Below, piece by piece: positions 36,416-47,639 of a stretch of 64,000 bases of DNA. Under the pieces are notes generated by a model. The model saw only the letters and a list, made by a program, of their open reading frames with translations. It was not told the origin of the DNA and did no database searches. Location of the stretch: contig OU612072.1 of assembly GCA_914767715.1 (NCBI GenBank), positions 5,458,001 through 5,522,000 on the forward strand, written 5' to 3'. This DNA is from Membranipora membranacea (Eukaryota > Bryozoa > Gymnolaemata > Cheilostomatida > Membraniporidae). Position 1 is the stretch's first letter, and each line of letters starts with the position of its first letter. A program made the position numbers and the translations under genes.

Positions 36416-39361
36416 TCAGCGTGTATATTTGCTAATCAGCTCGTGCTGAGTTTTACTGAGTTTGTAGGACTTTCCGTCCTCGCCCTTAACACCCATAACA
36501 TGGGCGAGAAATTTCACGAAGGTTGAACATGGCATCTCTATGTGCAGAATATAATGCATGAGGGGGAAGATACTAAGTACCTCACACACACTACCTATTT
36601 CTAGAGAAAAACCACCATGCACACAGATAAAAATCTTGCCCTCGTGGTGAACTGCAATAACCCCTCCTGTGTTGTTGGTGGCGGTTAGAGGGTCCTTCAA
36701 AACCATTATCTGCTTGAGGGCACCATCCACTTTGTTGACTCGCATTCTTTTCATCACTGCTCTAATGATGTCTGAAGGATCTACAACATAAGTAAAGCAT
36801 TGTCAGAATCATGCTATCATGACATGGATATTAAGTTTAAGTCGTCATTGCGGAGAGGGTTACCCCTCTAGAGTACAGGTACAGGAACCCATGGTACTCA
36901 AGCCGCACCCTATACCCTTACCCGCCTGAATACCGGCTACTCTTTTTATCGAAGGCAGAGGGGGATCTTTCTACTGCATGTGGGGAGTGCAACCACACAG
37001 TCGACCTCCGGTATTATTAGTCCTGGCCGGCAAAACAACACACTCATTATAATAAACCATTCTTGAGGGATATACAACTCACAATCGTTTTGAATTGTAC
37101 ATCACAAACGATAGCTTAGCACAGAGCCTAAACCTAATGCACTCTGACATCGATTACACTATTAACATGTGTATCTCTGATCGTCAGAGTCAATTTAGTA
37201 GCAGTACCTAAAATGTAGCAGAACCTAACATGTTGGGTACTGCTACATGTACCCAGCACTTATTAATAAAATTGAACACGGGTCGTCACACCAAATTTCT
37301 TGTGATAGTACTACTACTAAGTGAATTTGCCCTCTATCGATCAGAGATATACATGCAATAGTATATCACGTGATCAGTGTGCTCAATGACTCTAGCGCAC
37401 CAAACGTAGTAGCCACGGTCATAACAAACACTCATACATATTGATTACTCAAAACCAAACAGAAAATTGAAAATGGTTAGGTCCAGAGAAATTTAATAGA
37501 CAAGAAAAGCACCCAATTCTTTTTAGTTGCATCTAGTGCCACTGTTTTTAGACGCTCAATTATTAGGATTTGCCACGTATCATATTTTACTATAATGTAC
37601 ATAGCTAACATAGATGCTAACCTTTTCCTGTCATCTGATTTATCAGCTGAGTAATCTGATCTTGTCTCCCTCGGCAGTGTACTTCCCTTCCAAGCGTTCC
37701 GATTCCAGCCAAAACTGCAAAAAAAGGTGGAACTCTAGTTTCACAATACATGTTGTCTTATACGCATAAAACTGATTCGATAAAGACACTTTACATTTAA
37801 GCCAATCATTTCCAATCATCCATAATGCAGTACATTTACATTACAAAAATTGCCACGCTAAGGAGATAACGCTAAAAACAGTGTTTTGTAGTCAACGCTA
37901 TGAAGGAAGCTGGTCTCATTGCTTGAAATTGAACTGAGAATGAGATGTTTTTTATCCATGAAAAGAATAATTTGCATATGAGACCAAATGCAAACGCTGA
38001 TATGGGAACAATAAGACTGGATATGGATTGGCATCAATGCTAAAGATAAGCTGGTCTCATCAGTCAAACTGTAGTGACGATTGAAACTCTTTTTTATCCG
38101 TGAAGTAACTTGCTCAAGGGACCAAACCCCAACACTGAGGTAGCTTCACTAAGCCTGGACACGGAAAGACATCAATGCTTAGTAGACTATGGCTAGCTGG
38201 CTTCATTGGTCAAGCTACAGCAGTGATCAAGACGTTTTTATATTCATTAAGTGACTAATGCAAGGGACCAAACAGCAATACTGTGGTGTTGACACTAAGA
38301 CTGGACATGGAAAGCCAAGGTCTTAGACCCATTTAGTCTGAAGATCACTATTAGGAGGTAAAGAGGGAAAAACAAATAGGTGATCAGGACCAATAATTCA
38401 AATGTATCCGACTGGCAAATAACAGTGAAGCTATGTTACTTTACAATGTGATAGAATGAATAGCAGGACCAAGTCCATAACAAAAATAGTCACCTCCTTA
38501 GGGCTAGTGATAATGACTTTGAGGCCGTCAGTTCTCCATTCAAGGCCAGGGTTGTCAACAATACACATCCTGCTCTAATCATGGTGACAGCCATAACATG
38601 AGAGACATTATCAGGGATAGCTAGGTTCCTTGCCAACTAAAAGCAGAAAAAAACTTATTATGTTAGCCGAATTACCATAATGAATTCAAACATGAGAATG
38701 GCAATGAAGGTTGTTGAGAAGAAAGTATGTAGGCCTATATCTAGCTTATCATACTTTTCTCATTTCCCTCTAAGATCTGATCCAAGCTAGAAGACTCTGG
38801 AAGCAATTTTTTAATCTTGAGAAAACATGATTCATGCATGTGTAATGTTTTACAATCAACCAACAACCAAAAAACCAATGGGATAATTAGCTTCCAGCTT
38901 TTCAAGAAGGAGGTGCAGCAACTGCTTTTCACATATTGTGGTCTTACAGACAGTTGATTGCATATTCAAGCTAATCTAAAATAAAGATATTGGCTGTGAA
39001 AAGACAAGCCGAAAAAAACTCTCTGATTTTACTTTCTCTGAGGAGGCTTGGGCCTCACACTGATAGTATAACAGCGCTTACTCACTGTCAACCATTGTCT
39101 ATGAAAGGATGAAAGCAGACTGGTCAAGCCTATACGCAGAGAGAGAGATCAAAGGACACAGCTTAATACATGATAAGTACTAGCTAGGCCTAATCAGTGA
39201 GTGGAGCACCTAGAAGTGACCTAGTAGCCTAGGCCTACTGTTTTTAATCAATTAATTCTAACCATTTTATAACAGGACTTACCTTTGGAAGTGCTGGTCA
39301 CATCAAGAAGTACTGCCAGTTCCAGTAATTTATTGGTTCTTCCCATCTTCAATCCATCCAT
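36416..39361 (-). CDS. Unrecognised spliced gene candidate inside the insertion
   Basis: The final exon (about 36782-36416) follows a TTGTAG acceptor and reads DPSDIIRAVMKRMRVNKVDG ... LISKYTR then stop. The preceding exon 37711-37620 (GIGTLGREVHCRGRQDQITQ ... QMTGK) joins it in phase 1. Further up, 38636-38494 (LARNLAIPDNVSHVMAV) and a possible first exon, 39361-39293 (MDGLKMGRTNKLLELAVLL), have good splice signals. Their phases do not join cleanly to the next exon, so an exon is missed or the gene is damaged. I recognise no family and give no function. Confidence 0.35.
37905..38335 (+). repeat. Three degenerate ~145-bp tandem units
   Basis: Each unit contains a GCTGG(T/C)(C/T)TCAT(T/C)GGTCA-like start, a TTTTTATCC-like block, GGGACCAAAC, an ACACTGAG-like block, AAGACTGGA(T/C)ATGGA and ATCAATGCT. 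The units are about 75-80% alike. They lie in an intron of the candidate gene 36416-39361. Confidence 0.6.
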
Positions 39362-39369
39362 GTTGTTGA

Positions 39370-41750
39370 TAGTACTAGTAGACTAGTAGTCATCCTCTAG
39401 ATGCATCTATCTTATCTATTTATAATATTAATATTCATTCATCATTATTATTGAAATGTTTTCTTCTTCTTGCATGTTAATCAGGATATATTCAGCAGTC
39501 CTTTGGTATTGCTACTTTGTAGATAATTATCTTTACTTCTTTTACTTGTGATGTGAATATCAGGCAGGCAATAACAGGATAAAATTGCAGTAAGATGACT
39601 GTTTATCAATTTCAGACTTATTCAAACTTTTCCGCTCTGTCATAGCCCTAATTCCAAAATTAGTAATTTTATTTAAGGAGGTAGGAGGCTCTTTTATTAC
39701 AAAAAGTTGAAGTGGAACCTTGGGAGGATTATAGCGAGTCCGTTTTTTGCATTTATTTGTTGTGAAGAAGAATTTGGAAGTAAAATATTCTGAGAAAAGA
39801 AATTTATTCCAACTCATAAGCATCTGCAGACAATTGAGTGTATGGGAAATGAGTTATTCCTAGTAGGTGAAAAGTGAGTGAAAGAATAACATCTTAACTA
39901 GCAACTGCACAAATCAATGGAGCAACATAGCACTATTCCCTAGGCTTGGCTACTACTAACAAACTACTGGCCATTGGCATTAGTCTAAATAGTTACTGGC
40001 CATTAGTTCTGGTGAGCAAACTTATTGGCACAATCATTCAACACTGTCACCTACCTTACTATTCTATTGCTAACCAGCTTGAATGACTTGCCAGACCAAG
40101 GAGTAATTTTTTCTCAGACCGTCTCATGCCTCTTGATGGTCTTTGAGTGAGTCTTGTTGTGATAGTAAAAACTAAAAAAGAGCTACACAATCACACTCAC
40201 TGCTATCCAAAATAAATCTCACACACCAAGATAAGATACTGTCTTAGGGGAGTCAGTTTTAGGCCTACTGTTAAACTGTCACTGGTAATCTCTTATCATT
40301 TTTATCAACCAAAGTGAAAAAGTCCATGCAGAGATGGTCATGTACAGAACATGACCATCTTTGCATGGACTTTTTCACTTTTGTTGATATAAATGTACTG
40401 TCATGTACTGTCGCTCAAGCTATTCATTTAACCCCTGTTGTACTACTGTGGAGTACTGTCTTCGATAGCGTAATATTCTAGATCAGCTGTCACTTATTAA
40501 TATCTGCTCTCAGATCCATATGCTGACCTGTTGAGCTGGCATGATTTGAGGGCCAGAGTTAAGGTGATCTTAAACCATAGCGCTTAACTGGTAATCACAG
40601 TGTCTCTAGTCGGCCGGGTTAAAACCCTCATATTATGTTTACTTTTGCTTCCTCTTACTTAACATCGTGGTGTTGATAACTCATCCATAAATACTGGACT
40701 GATTATGAACCTCACATCTTTTCTATTTTAGATTTTTTAAGCCTGCCAACACTGTCGGCGCAACCTTAACCCAGTGACTTGTTATCAAATGATCCTGATT
40801 TTACGGCAATTGTTGAAGGTGTGAGGGGCATAGTGTCAACATAGGATTTGAATTTATCTGGGACATGACGATTGAAACTGGTGACTGAAACAGCCTAGAA
40901 AACTGTGAGTAATTAATATATTTCACCCCAAATAAAGGATGTGGGGTTTGGGTAGGTTTGATCCAATTTGCTCGCAGTCCGGTCTTTCCCAATATACTGG
41001 TGAGCCTCCGGCTCAAAACCTAAATGCAGGGAAATTGGATCAAGCTTGATCTAGGTTTTGGGAGATTGAGGGTTAGGAATTGCAGGGGCTGTGAGTGTAA
41101 GCATCCTAAGATGTGGATTCTTATGTATGATCACACCTTTAGTTCCAAGTTACAAACCTCTGTGACCATCCTGTGAGAAAGAGACATGACTGCTGACTTT
41201 GTTGGTGGGAAAAAAGTTTACTTACTTACATTTACTTAGCATGAAATGCGGTCGGAGTTTGTATTATTGCAAATACTAGGTCTATGCATGCCTGCTTGAA
41301 ACATCTGATGCTGGTTTCTCCTATGAAATAGTTTTAGTTGCAAAATTCTAAAAAGTATTTTATGGGAAGATTCAGCAACAGATATTGCTGCAAAATATAG
41401 TAACTGGATAAATGTAGGATAAGCTTCGCCCCTACGTCATCCTGAAATAGAGATTCGTAATGGTTTTCTAACCAATAAAGTCAGCACTTTCGTTTGATGT
41501 CAACTTATCCACACATGGTGACACCGGAGTCTCAAAATTGGACATGTAGAATATAACGTCAGGTAGCATCATACCTACCACCAAATGCTCATTTCATGTC
41601 ACATTACAGTGATCGAAAATACTAAAAAAAACCGTCAGTTCATTTTTTATGCATACTCTTTGAGGGTATAGAACATGGACTATGCTGGCTAACAACATAT
41701 GTGGGTTTTAAAATTAAGGTTTAATTAATTGCAGCTATTAAAAATATTTA
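39370..41750. other. No gene seen, apart from one long hairpin
   Basis: Short chance frames only. The hairpin at 40304-40388 is listed separately. Confidence 0.45.
40304..40388. repeat. Long hairpin, 40-bp arms
   Basis: Arms 40304-40343 and 40349-40388 pair with about two mismatches around a 5-base loop (ACAGA). The left arm contains GTGAAAAAGTCCATGCA, the right its complement. This could be a small MITE, a pre-miRNA-like fold or a cruciform site. Confidence 0.85.
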
Positions 41751-41759
41751 TTATTTAAT

Positions 41760-42990
41760 ATTTTTCAGATGCCCTCATACAGAGAAAGCGATAGAAAGTG
41801 GTAACGGAGAGTGATTCTTGATAGACACCTGGAAAATGCACCTGGAAAGGTAAGCTGACATGACAATATCGGTCATCCCCCATCTAATTTGTGAGGTTAA
41901 ACTGCCTGATGATTTTGTACACCGTTGACTTACTTTGAAAAATCTTTCTTCTATGCCTCGCCATGGCCTGACGAGGATGAATTCGCAACAAAATTTTCCT
42001 CTGACCCCTCCAATCCTCTCTGCCACAGATTTTCATTTGTGTCTAGAGTATATAATCCTGAGGGTGGTTTTGATTATAGACTCATTTGCCATTTTGTCTG
42101 GACTGCTGTGGATAAAGTGTGGATAAACCCTGGACAGCCACTTGCCATTGTTTCAACTCATCAACTGATAAACTTTGAAAGTCAGTCATCTCGATATGCG
42201 TAATGCTAGAGGGGATCTCACATCAAATTTAATCTTATTCATGCATATATGTTAGCCTGGGCAGGCTTTCGGGGTTGGTTGGTCGGGGAGCGGGGTTCCC
42301 CTTTCCCCACTACCCAACCCCGACTGCCTGCCCAAGCTACATATATGTCCTGTTTTGAGTGTATATGAATTATCATAGGCCTAAAAATTCTCTAATCTCA
42401 AAGTTGTCTTGTTTCAATTTAATTTTGTGTCTTGAGTATGTTATCCTGAGGGTGATCTCAAGTAGAGACTCATCCGCTATTTTTCTGGAGTCCTGCGGAT
42501 AAAGTGTGAATAAAACCTTGGACAGCCACTTACCCTTGTCTCAATTTGGCAACTGATAGATTTTGAAAATATTTTATGCGATGTCTTGTAAGAGTATTTC
42601 TTTGACTGTTTTGAGTGTAGATGAATGATTATAGGCCTAAAAGTTTTCTAATCACAAAGTTTTCTTGTCTTAACTTTTTCACGGGAGGTAATTCCAACAC
42701 AAATGTAGGCCCACACCTCATAAATTTTGAAATGAAGATGGTTTAAGATTGACTGCGACTTATTTAATTTTTTTTTCAGACGCCCCTGTGCAGAGAAAGA
42801 AACAGAAATGGTTAGTGTAGTATGGAGATGGATGTGTGACAGACACCTGGAAAGGTAAGCTGACTCAACACCACCGGTCATTCCTCATCCGTTTTTTAAA
42901 CTAAAAGCTGGCTAATTATTTCATGCACTCTGACTCACTTTAAAAGTCTAAATTTGCCCTCATCTTATTGACCCTGCAACAGATTTAATT
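41760..42990 (+). repeat. Duplicated ~1-kb module
   Basis: Segment 41760-41880 (TTTTTCAGATGCCC, CAGAGAAAG, GACACCTGGAAA, GGTAAGCTGAC) recurs at 42770-42895. Segment 42035-42185 (ATCCTGAGGGTG, GGATAAAGTGTG, GGACAGCCACTT) recurs at 42430-42575. The copies retain paired CAG and GGTAAG splice-like signals but stops interrupt them, so it reads as old duplicated non-coding DNA. Confidence 0.55.
42253..42340. repeat. GC-rich imperfect hairpin
   Basis: AGCCTGGGCAGGC ... GCCTGCCCAAGCT arms enclose GGGGTTGG(TT) / CCAACCCC. A related, less perfect structure lies at about 6520-6585 in an intron of gene A (CCCAGGCTG ... CAGCCTGCCCAGGC), so it is a dispersed hairpin element. Confidence 0.6.
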
Positions 42991-44216
42991 TTGTGCCGCT
43001 ATTGCCTGGACTCCTGCAATAAAAGTATTTAACTAAATTTCTTTTTACCTTAAAGCCTATTTGGCCCCTCTTCACTATGCCCACAATAATTCTGGTCCAT
43101 ACAAAAGGTAACTCTGTCATCGGTGTGATACATCGAGATTTTAGACTTTCCCAAAATGCATTGTGATATTAGTAGGATATGTATATTATAGGCTTGTAAT
43201 GTTCAAGAGGAAGAAATTCAGAGTTATTTGCTCTCTTTACAGGGAATTTTCGAACCTATCGTTGCCCAAAGCCCGAAAATATCAACAAAACAGTATGCTG
43301 GCATAACTGGATCTCGACCGGGGAGAAAAAAATGGTTAAGTCGAGGCAAAAGGATAACAATTCATAGGACTAACTCTTTGATTGCAGATAATTTAGTCAC
43401 ATGTATCTGCCCAGACTATGCACAACAACATTTGGCAAACATTAACAGCGAGCTAGGCCAGGTTGAGTCCCGATGGCGCCTCTACAGCACAGACTCTAAT
43501 AGCTACTACCACGCCTACGGGACCGAATATTTGATTATGAACTGTATAAGCATTGTGTAAGCAAATTTGACCTACCCACTACCTGCATGTATGGTCAAAA
43601 CAAGGAGTTAACTCCTTGGTGAAACTACATTTTTGTGAAGACTTCAGCTGGATACGCAATGAAGTGACCGACTGAGACTTTCAGGATCGCTTCGCCCTGA
43701 GGATCATTTCTATTCTATGAGACTATACATAAAACTTTCATTATCTAAACTGTTGCCTACAGTATAAAGAAGGTGAATACAGCTGTGAATGGAATAGTAA
43801 TCTATGTACATGTTGCTAGTCAGTAGTCTTGCCAGTAGATTACTCAAAGTTCAAACAGCCATTTAATTGATTGAGTTTGGTATAATTAGATGGTCCCAGT
43901 TTCATTCATGAGTTTATAGCCATCTCAGTCTATACCCCTCCTACATTGTAAACATGAATCTATGAAAGGAACTTAATCAACGAATATTTAACGCTAAGAA
44001 AACAATAATCTTAACAAATCGTTAACATAACGATGTCTGACTTATGAAAGGCTGCATGAAAATCAAAATTCAATGATACATTCATATCGTTAGTTTGGCG
44101 TCATAATGAAATATGTTTGAACTATGTTTGAAGCCAAAATGACGATAATATTATAATGATACTTTCAGTTCGTCAAACTAACGCTATCATTTTTCTGTGT
44201 GTATTACTGTCGTCAC

Positions 44217-44340
44217 CTTGGAAGTTTGAGAGGCCATAACTTCCTCAATATTTGGATTCTAAAGCTTGAATTTGCTCAGACGATAGAATAAAACATGGAG
44301 AAAAAGATGTGAAACGAAAGATCAGCCTCAAACTAAGTCT
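44217..44340 (+). repeat. Inverted repeat, right end of insertion
   Basis: Counterpart of 35119-35245, ending CTAAGTCTTTAACATC. Immediately before it (about 44076-44190) is a small MITE-like segment with CGTTAGTTTG / CAAACTAACG inverted ends. Confidence 0.85.
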
Positions 44341-46455
44341 TTAACATCTCAAACTTAATTTCAAAAATGGGGAAACTGCAGTGAGAAGTAAACGGTACTT
44401 GAATGTGGATATTCAATTTTACCCTATGACTGTTTTTAAATGCCACAATAATGAATTTTTTTCTTTCTACACCTGTGCTCATATTCTTGATTACATTTAC
44501 TTCTGTAGATTACATGTAGGGCTAGTGGTAGCGAGCTTGATACAAACGAGGAAGTACTTGCAGAACCATTACCAATATCTGTAGATGTTTGTGGTTTCTC
44601 AGCTGGTTCGGTGGTGAAATGTGATGTCACAGCCTTCACATCTAACAACCCGACATATAACAGAGGTCCTGCTAGTGAAGAAATCTCAACTGTCACTCAT
44701 GCAGATCGTGAGTACTTATCAACTAAATGAGATGGAACCGCTATGACAGCAGCGCTTACTCCGTTTTTAATCCTTAAATTCAATGGTCAGTCAAAATTAC
44801 GAGTAAAAGAATTATGCAGCCTTGAATTTTAATATGAGTCAGATATATTCCAAACTAGAGGTTTTTTCCTCATGTGTTCGCCATACGGTATCATATCTGT
44901 TGTTGAACCATGCAGGAAGGGATGATCTGTTGGAATCAATTAATTATGCTATGAGGTTTTTTTTTGTAGTTGATTTTTTTGAACCTGAAGAAAAAGAAGT
45001 GATTCCAAAAGTAGGTGGAATATTCCCAGTACCACTTCCTGCTATCACACCACCTGACAATGCTAAAGTTGTGTGACTAAACAGCCTTTACTGATTTTAC
45101 TATTATATACGACTAGAATTTGATGAATTGTGTGTTACAAAACTGCTCAGTGAACAGGAACTACATTGAAAATGTCAATCAGTTACTAGGCAACTCCTGA
45201 AAAACTGTGTGTTACTCACAGACTACAATATTATTAGGTTTACCTAAATCTATAATTATCAAAACTTGATTTCTCTGCAATATTGAATCTGAATTATGAG
45301 ATGCTTGCCCTGTTGAATGAGACCTCACTGCAGTTCATCTTATTCTAGGGCATACAAAGTTATTGTCATGAAGAAAACAGCTGAAGAGGAAGGAGGAAGA
45401 AAGGGACAACCATCTCAGTCTTGTTCCTATCAGATTGTACCAGAACGGGCTGGGCCTACCACATTCGACCCATTACTCAACTTCACAGAAGCGGTGGATT
45501 GTAGTCTAGATTATTACTTGGCTGCCATTCTCACAGAAGCCCCTCCAGTCGGTAAGTAAACAAGCTCTTTCCTCAACAACTTTACTGGCTTTTTATTTTT
45601 GAATATAATCTTACAGTTGAACAAATATATACTTATCATATTTATTGTCTGAACTCAGGTACAGCCCAAAACATAGTCATAATATATCAACATGCAGTAT
45701 ATTGCAGAGTCTTTTTATTCAGGCAACAGATTTCCAGTAGGTGATGGAGAAATATACAATGGAGCTCATAATGTTCCGCTTGAAAAGGGATCGGGTTATG
45801 ATGTCTACTACGGCGTCGATGTCCGAAAAGAGGTAACATCACAGAATTAAAGTATCCTAGTATTTTTTTATTCAGTGTTTATATGAGTAATGCTGCTGCA
45901 AAGAATTTTGGGGTAATGTAATACACCACTGATGCACCCAAAGCTCTGATATCCATGTTTTCCATGTTGCAACTTAGATAATTGACCCTGAGAACCCAGA
46001 TATCCTATCAATGACTGTTTGGAACAGTTAGAACCAGTAAGACTCGCACAGGTTTCGATTTTAAATATCCGAAATTGAATGCTTTCATGAGAGTAATTAC
46101 GTATCACATAAAATTAAATTAACTTAAATACCTTTCTTGCCAGACGAATCAACCTCTAGTCATATTTGTAAAGCCTTCTATCCACTTATTCTGTAAGGAT
46201 TTTTGTTTTTGTTGTTGAGATAACTCTTAAATACATTTTAATACTGATGCTTTCAATCCTTATATTCTTATTCATGATTATGCAAGCCCCAGCCACAATT
46301 ATAGCATAATGGTTGTGAAATAAAACTTGTTGAATTCATCTCATAGAAATTTTTGCGCATCGTGCATGAGGAAAGGCCGGACACTGCTTTATGAAAGAAA
46401 GATTGATTAGCACAAATCATCCTGTAGATGGCAGCAGTTTAATTTGTACCCACAG

Positions 46456-47626
46456 TTCCCCTGGAAGATATAACGCTGTCACCAGACCAAGAGAGTAAAG
46501 AGCCTGAAGATGAACTGTCATCCGGAGTCATTGCTGGAATAGTGATTGTCACGTTGGTTGTTGTGACCATCATCATATTTCTGCTCATACTTTTGAGAAA
46601 AAGAAATTTACAGAAACACAAGAAGTAAGTGTTTGTATTTAAAGTTTGGAAATTTTAATGTAAACCAATGTTGTGGTACATGATGTAATTGGCTGTGTAT
46701 GTAAATTTGTAAATTTGTAAATGTGAAATTCTGAGTAGAGGTGAATTATGAGAAGCCCCTTACCCTACGCTGTCTCCAACCTTGATAAATTGTGCCTCTC
46801 TGCTCTGGCCTTAATTCATACTGCTTCACTACCATTTGCAGTAAAGATAGTATTAGCGACAAAGGAAACTCTCCGGCAGCGAGCTCTCCTCAAACCGATG
46901 GTGAGTGATGAATGTCTAGCCTCTACAATTACAAAAACTCACTCACTGTTCGAATTAAATTCCCTTATTGTGAACTGTGAAGGTTGATTTGCATAACATG
47001 ACGAAGAAATATCTGGAAAATAATTGACTGTCACACTTGGTTTTTATGATTTGTTCGTTAATTATAACATGTTTCAAGTTAAACTACTGTTTCTGTACTA
47101 TCGATCTTCTCACTGACACTTAAGAAAACTTTTGAAAGGAATGCTGTCGTTATCTACAGACCACATGAGTGTCTAGGAGTATTATTTTAATTGTGAATTT
47201 CAAATCAAGTGTATTTCTTATTTATAATAAGTTCTAAGGGAGTACGAGGAGATAAACTTTGACATTCAGACATCCAAATCACAAACAACTGCTGACTATG
47301 AGACTGTACCTGATAACTTAATCTCTTCTAAAGAAGATCATCAGTGTGCTACCTTATCCTCACAGTATAAGCCACTGAGCAGTGCTAGAGTAGGGGATGG
47401 TCATGTGTATGCAGATACAAACTGCAGAGATAATCAACAGCTTAGTAGTGTCACTTCATCATCACAAGGTGATAGCTCTACTTATGCCAATGTAGGCCTA
47501 GAAAGGAACTATGAGAATGCAAGTAACATTCAGAAGCTACTTTTATGTATAATAATACTAGAACTGATAAGATCAGAGACCACCGAAAAGGAGCAAAACT
47601 ATTCGGCTCAGTTGGACGGATCATAG
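46456..47626 (+). CDS. Gene B transmembrane helix and tyrosine-rich cytoplasmic tail
   Basis: Exon 46456-46624: stalk, helix SGVIAGIVIVTLVVVTIIIF, then RKRNLQKH. Exons 46842-46900 and 47232-47626 join in phase 2 and phase 1 and run to a TAG at 47624. The tail has REYEEI (a Src-family SH2 ligand pattern), DYETV, SQYKPL and STYANV (both fitting the ITIM pattern S/I/V/L-x-Y-x-x-L/V/I), VYADT and NYENA. There is no kinase or phosphatase domain, so signalling would be by docking. Function is inferred from motifs. Confidence 0.65.
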
Positions 47627-47639
47627 CTTAGTTCACTCA

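Larger units (their letters stand above)
34976..44508. mobile_element. 9.5-kb insertion region in intron 8 of gene B
   Basis: The equivalent gene A intron (3283-3681) is about 400 bp. The added DNA is bracketed by about 125-bp inverted repeats (35119-35245 and 44217-44340) whose outer edges sit next to TTTAA/TTAA on both sides, as expected of a TTAA-targeting insertion. Inside are SINE heads, a possible minus-strand spliced gene, tandem repeats and hairpins. Whether it is one large element or nested insertions cannot be decided by eye. Confidence 0.5.
30932..47626 (+). pseudogene. Receptor gene B: paralogue of gene A, damaged 5' half, open 3' half
   Basis: Exons matching gene A: 30932-30968 (signal MHLAFVFCVALLG), 31556-31837 (FTP), 32865-33081, 33454-33560, 33889-34076, 34283-34371, 34539-~34730, 34863-34975, 44509-44707, 44970-45072, 45349-45551, 45723-45832, about 46144-46191, 46456-46624 (transmembrane). 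Two cytoplasmic exons follow, 46842-46900 and 47232-47626. Lesions: net 17-bp deletion giving a stop at 32981; phase change after 33560; TAA at 33938; conserved FN3 Trp replaced by Arg before 34371; TAA at 34692; lost donor after exon 7. From 34863 on, all exons but the uncertain 46144-46191 keep gene A lengths and lack stops. It may be a pseudogene or a 5'-truncated gene with a new start. Confidence 0.75.

Noticed and set aside
41925-42203. 92-residue plus-strand frame
   Set aside because: Lies in a duplicated module whose other copy does not keep the frame; no homology seen.
43228-43560. 110-residue plus-strand frame
   Set aside because: No domain, no splice context and unusual composition; treated as chance.
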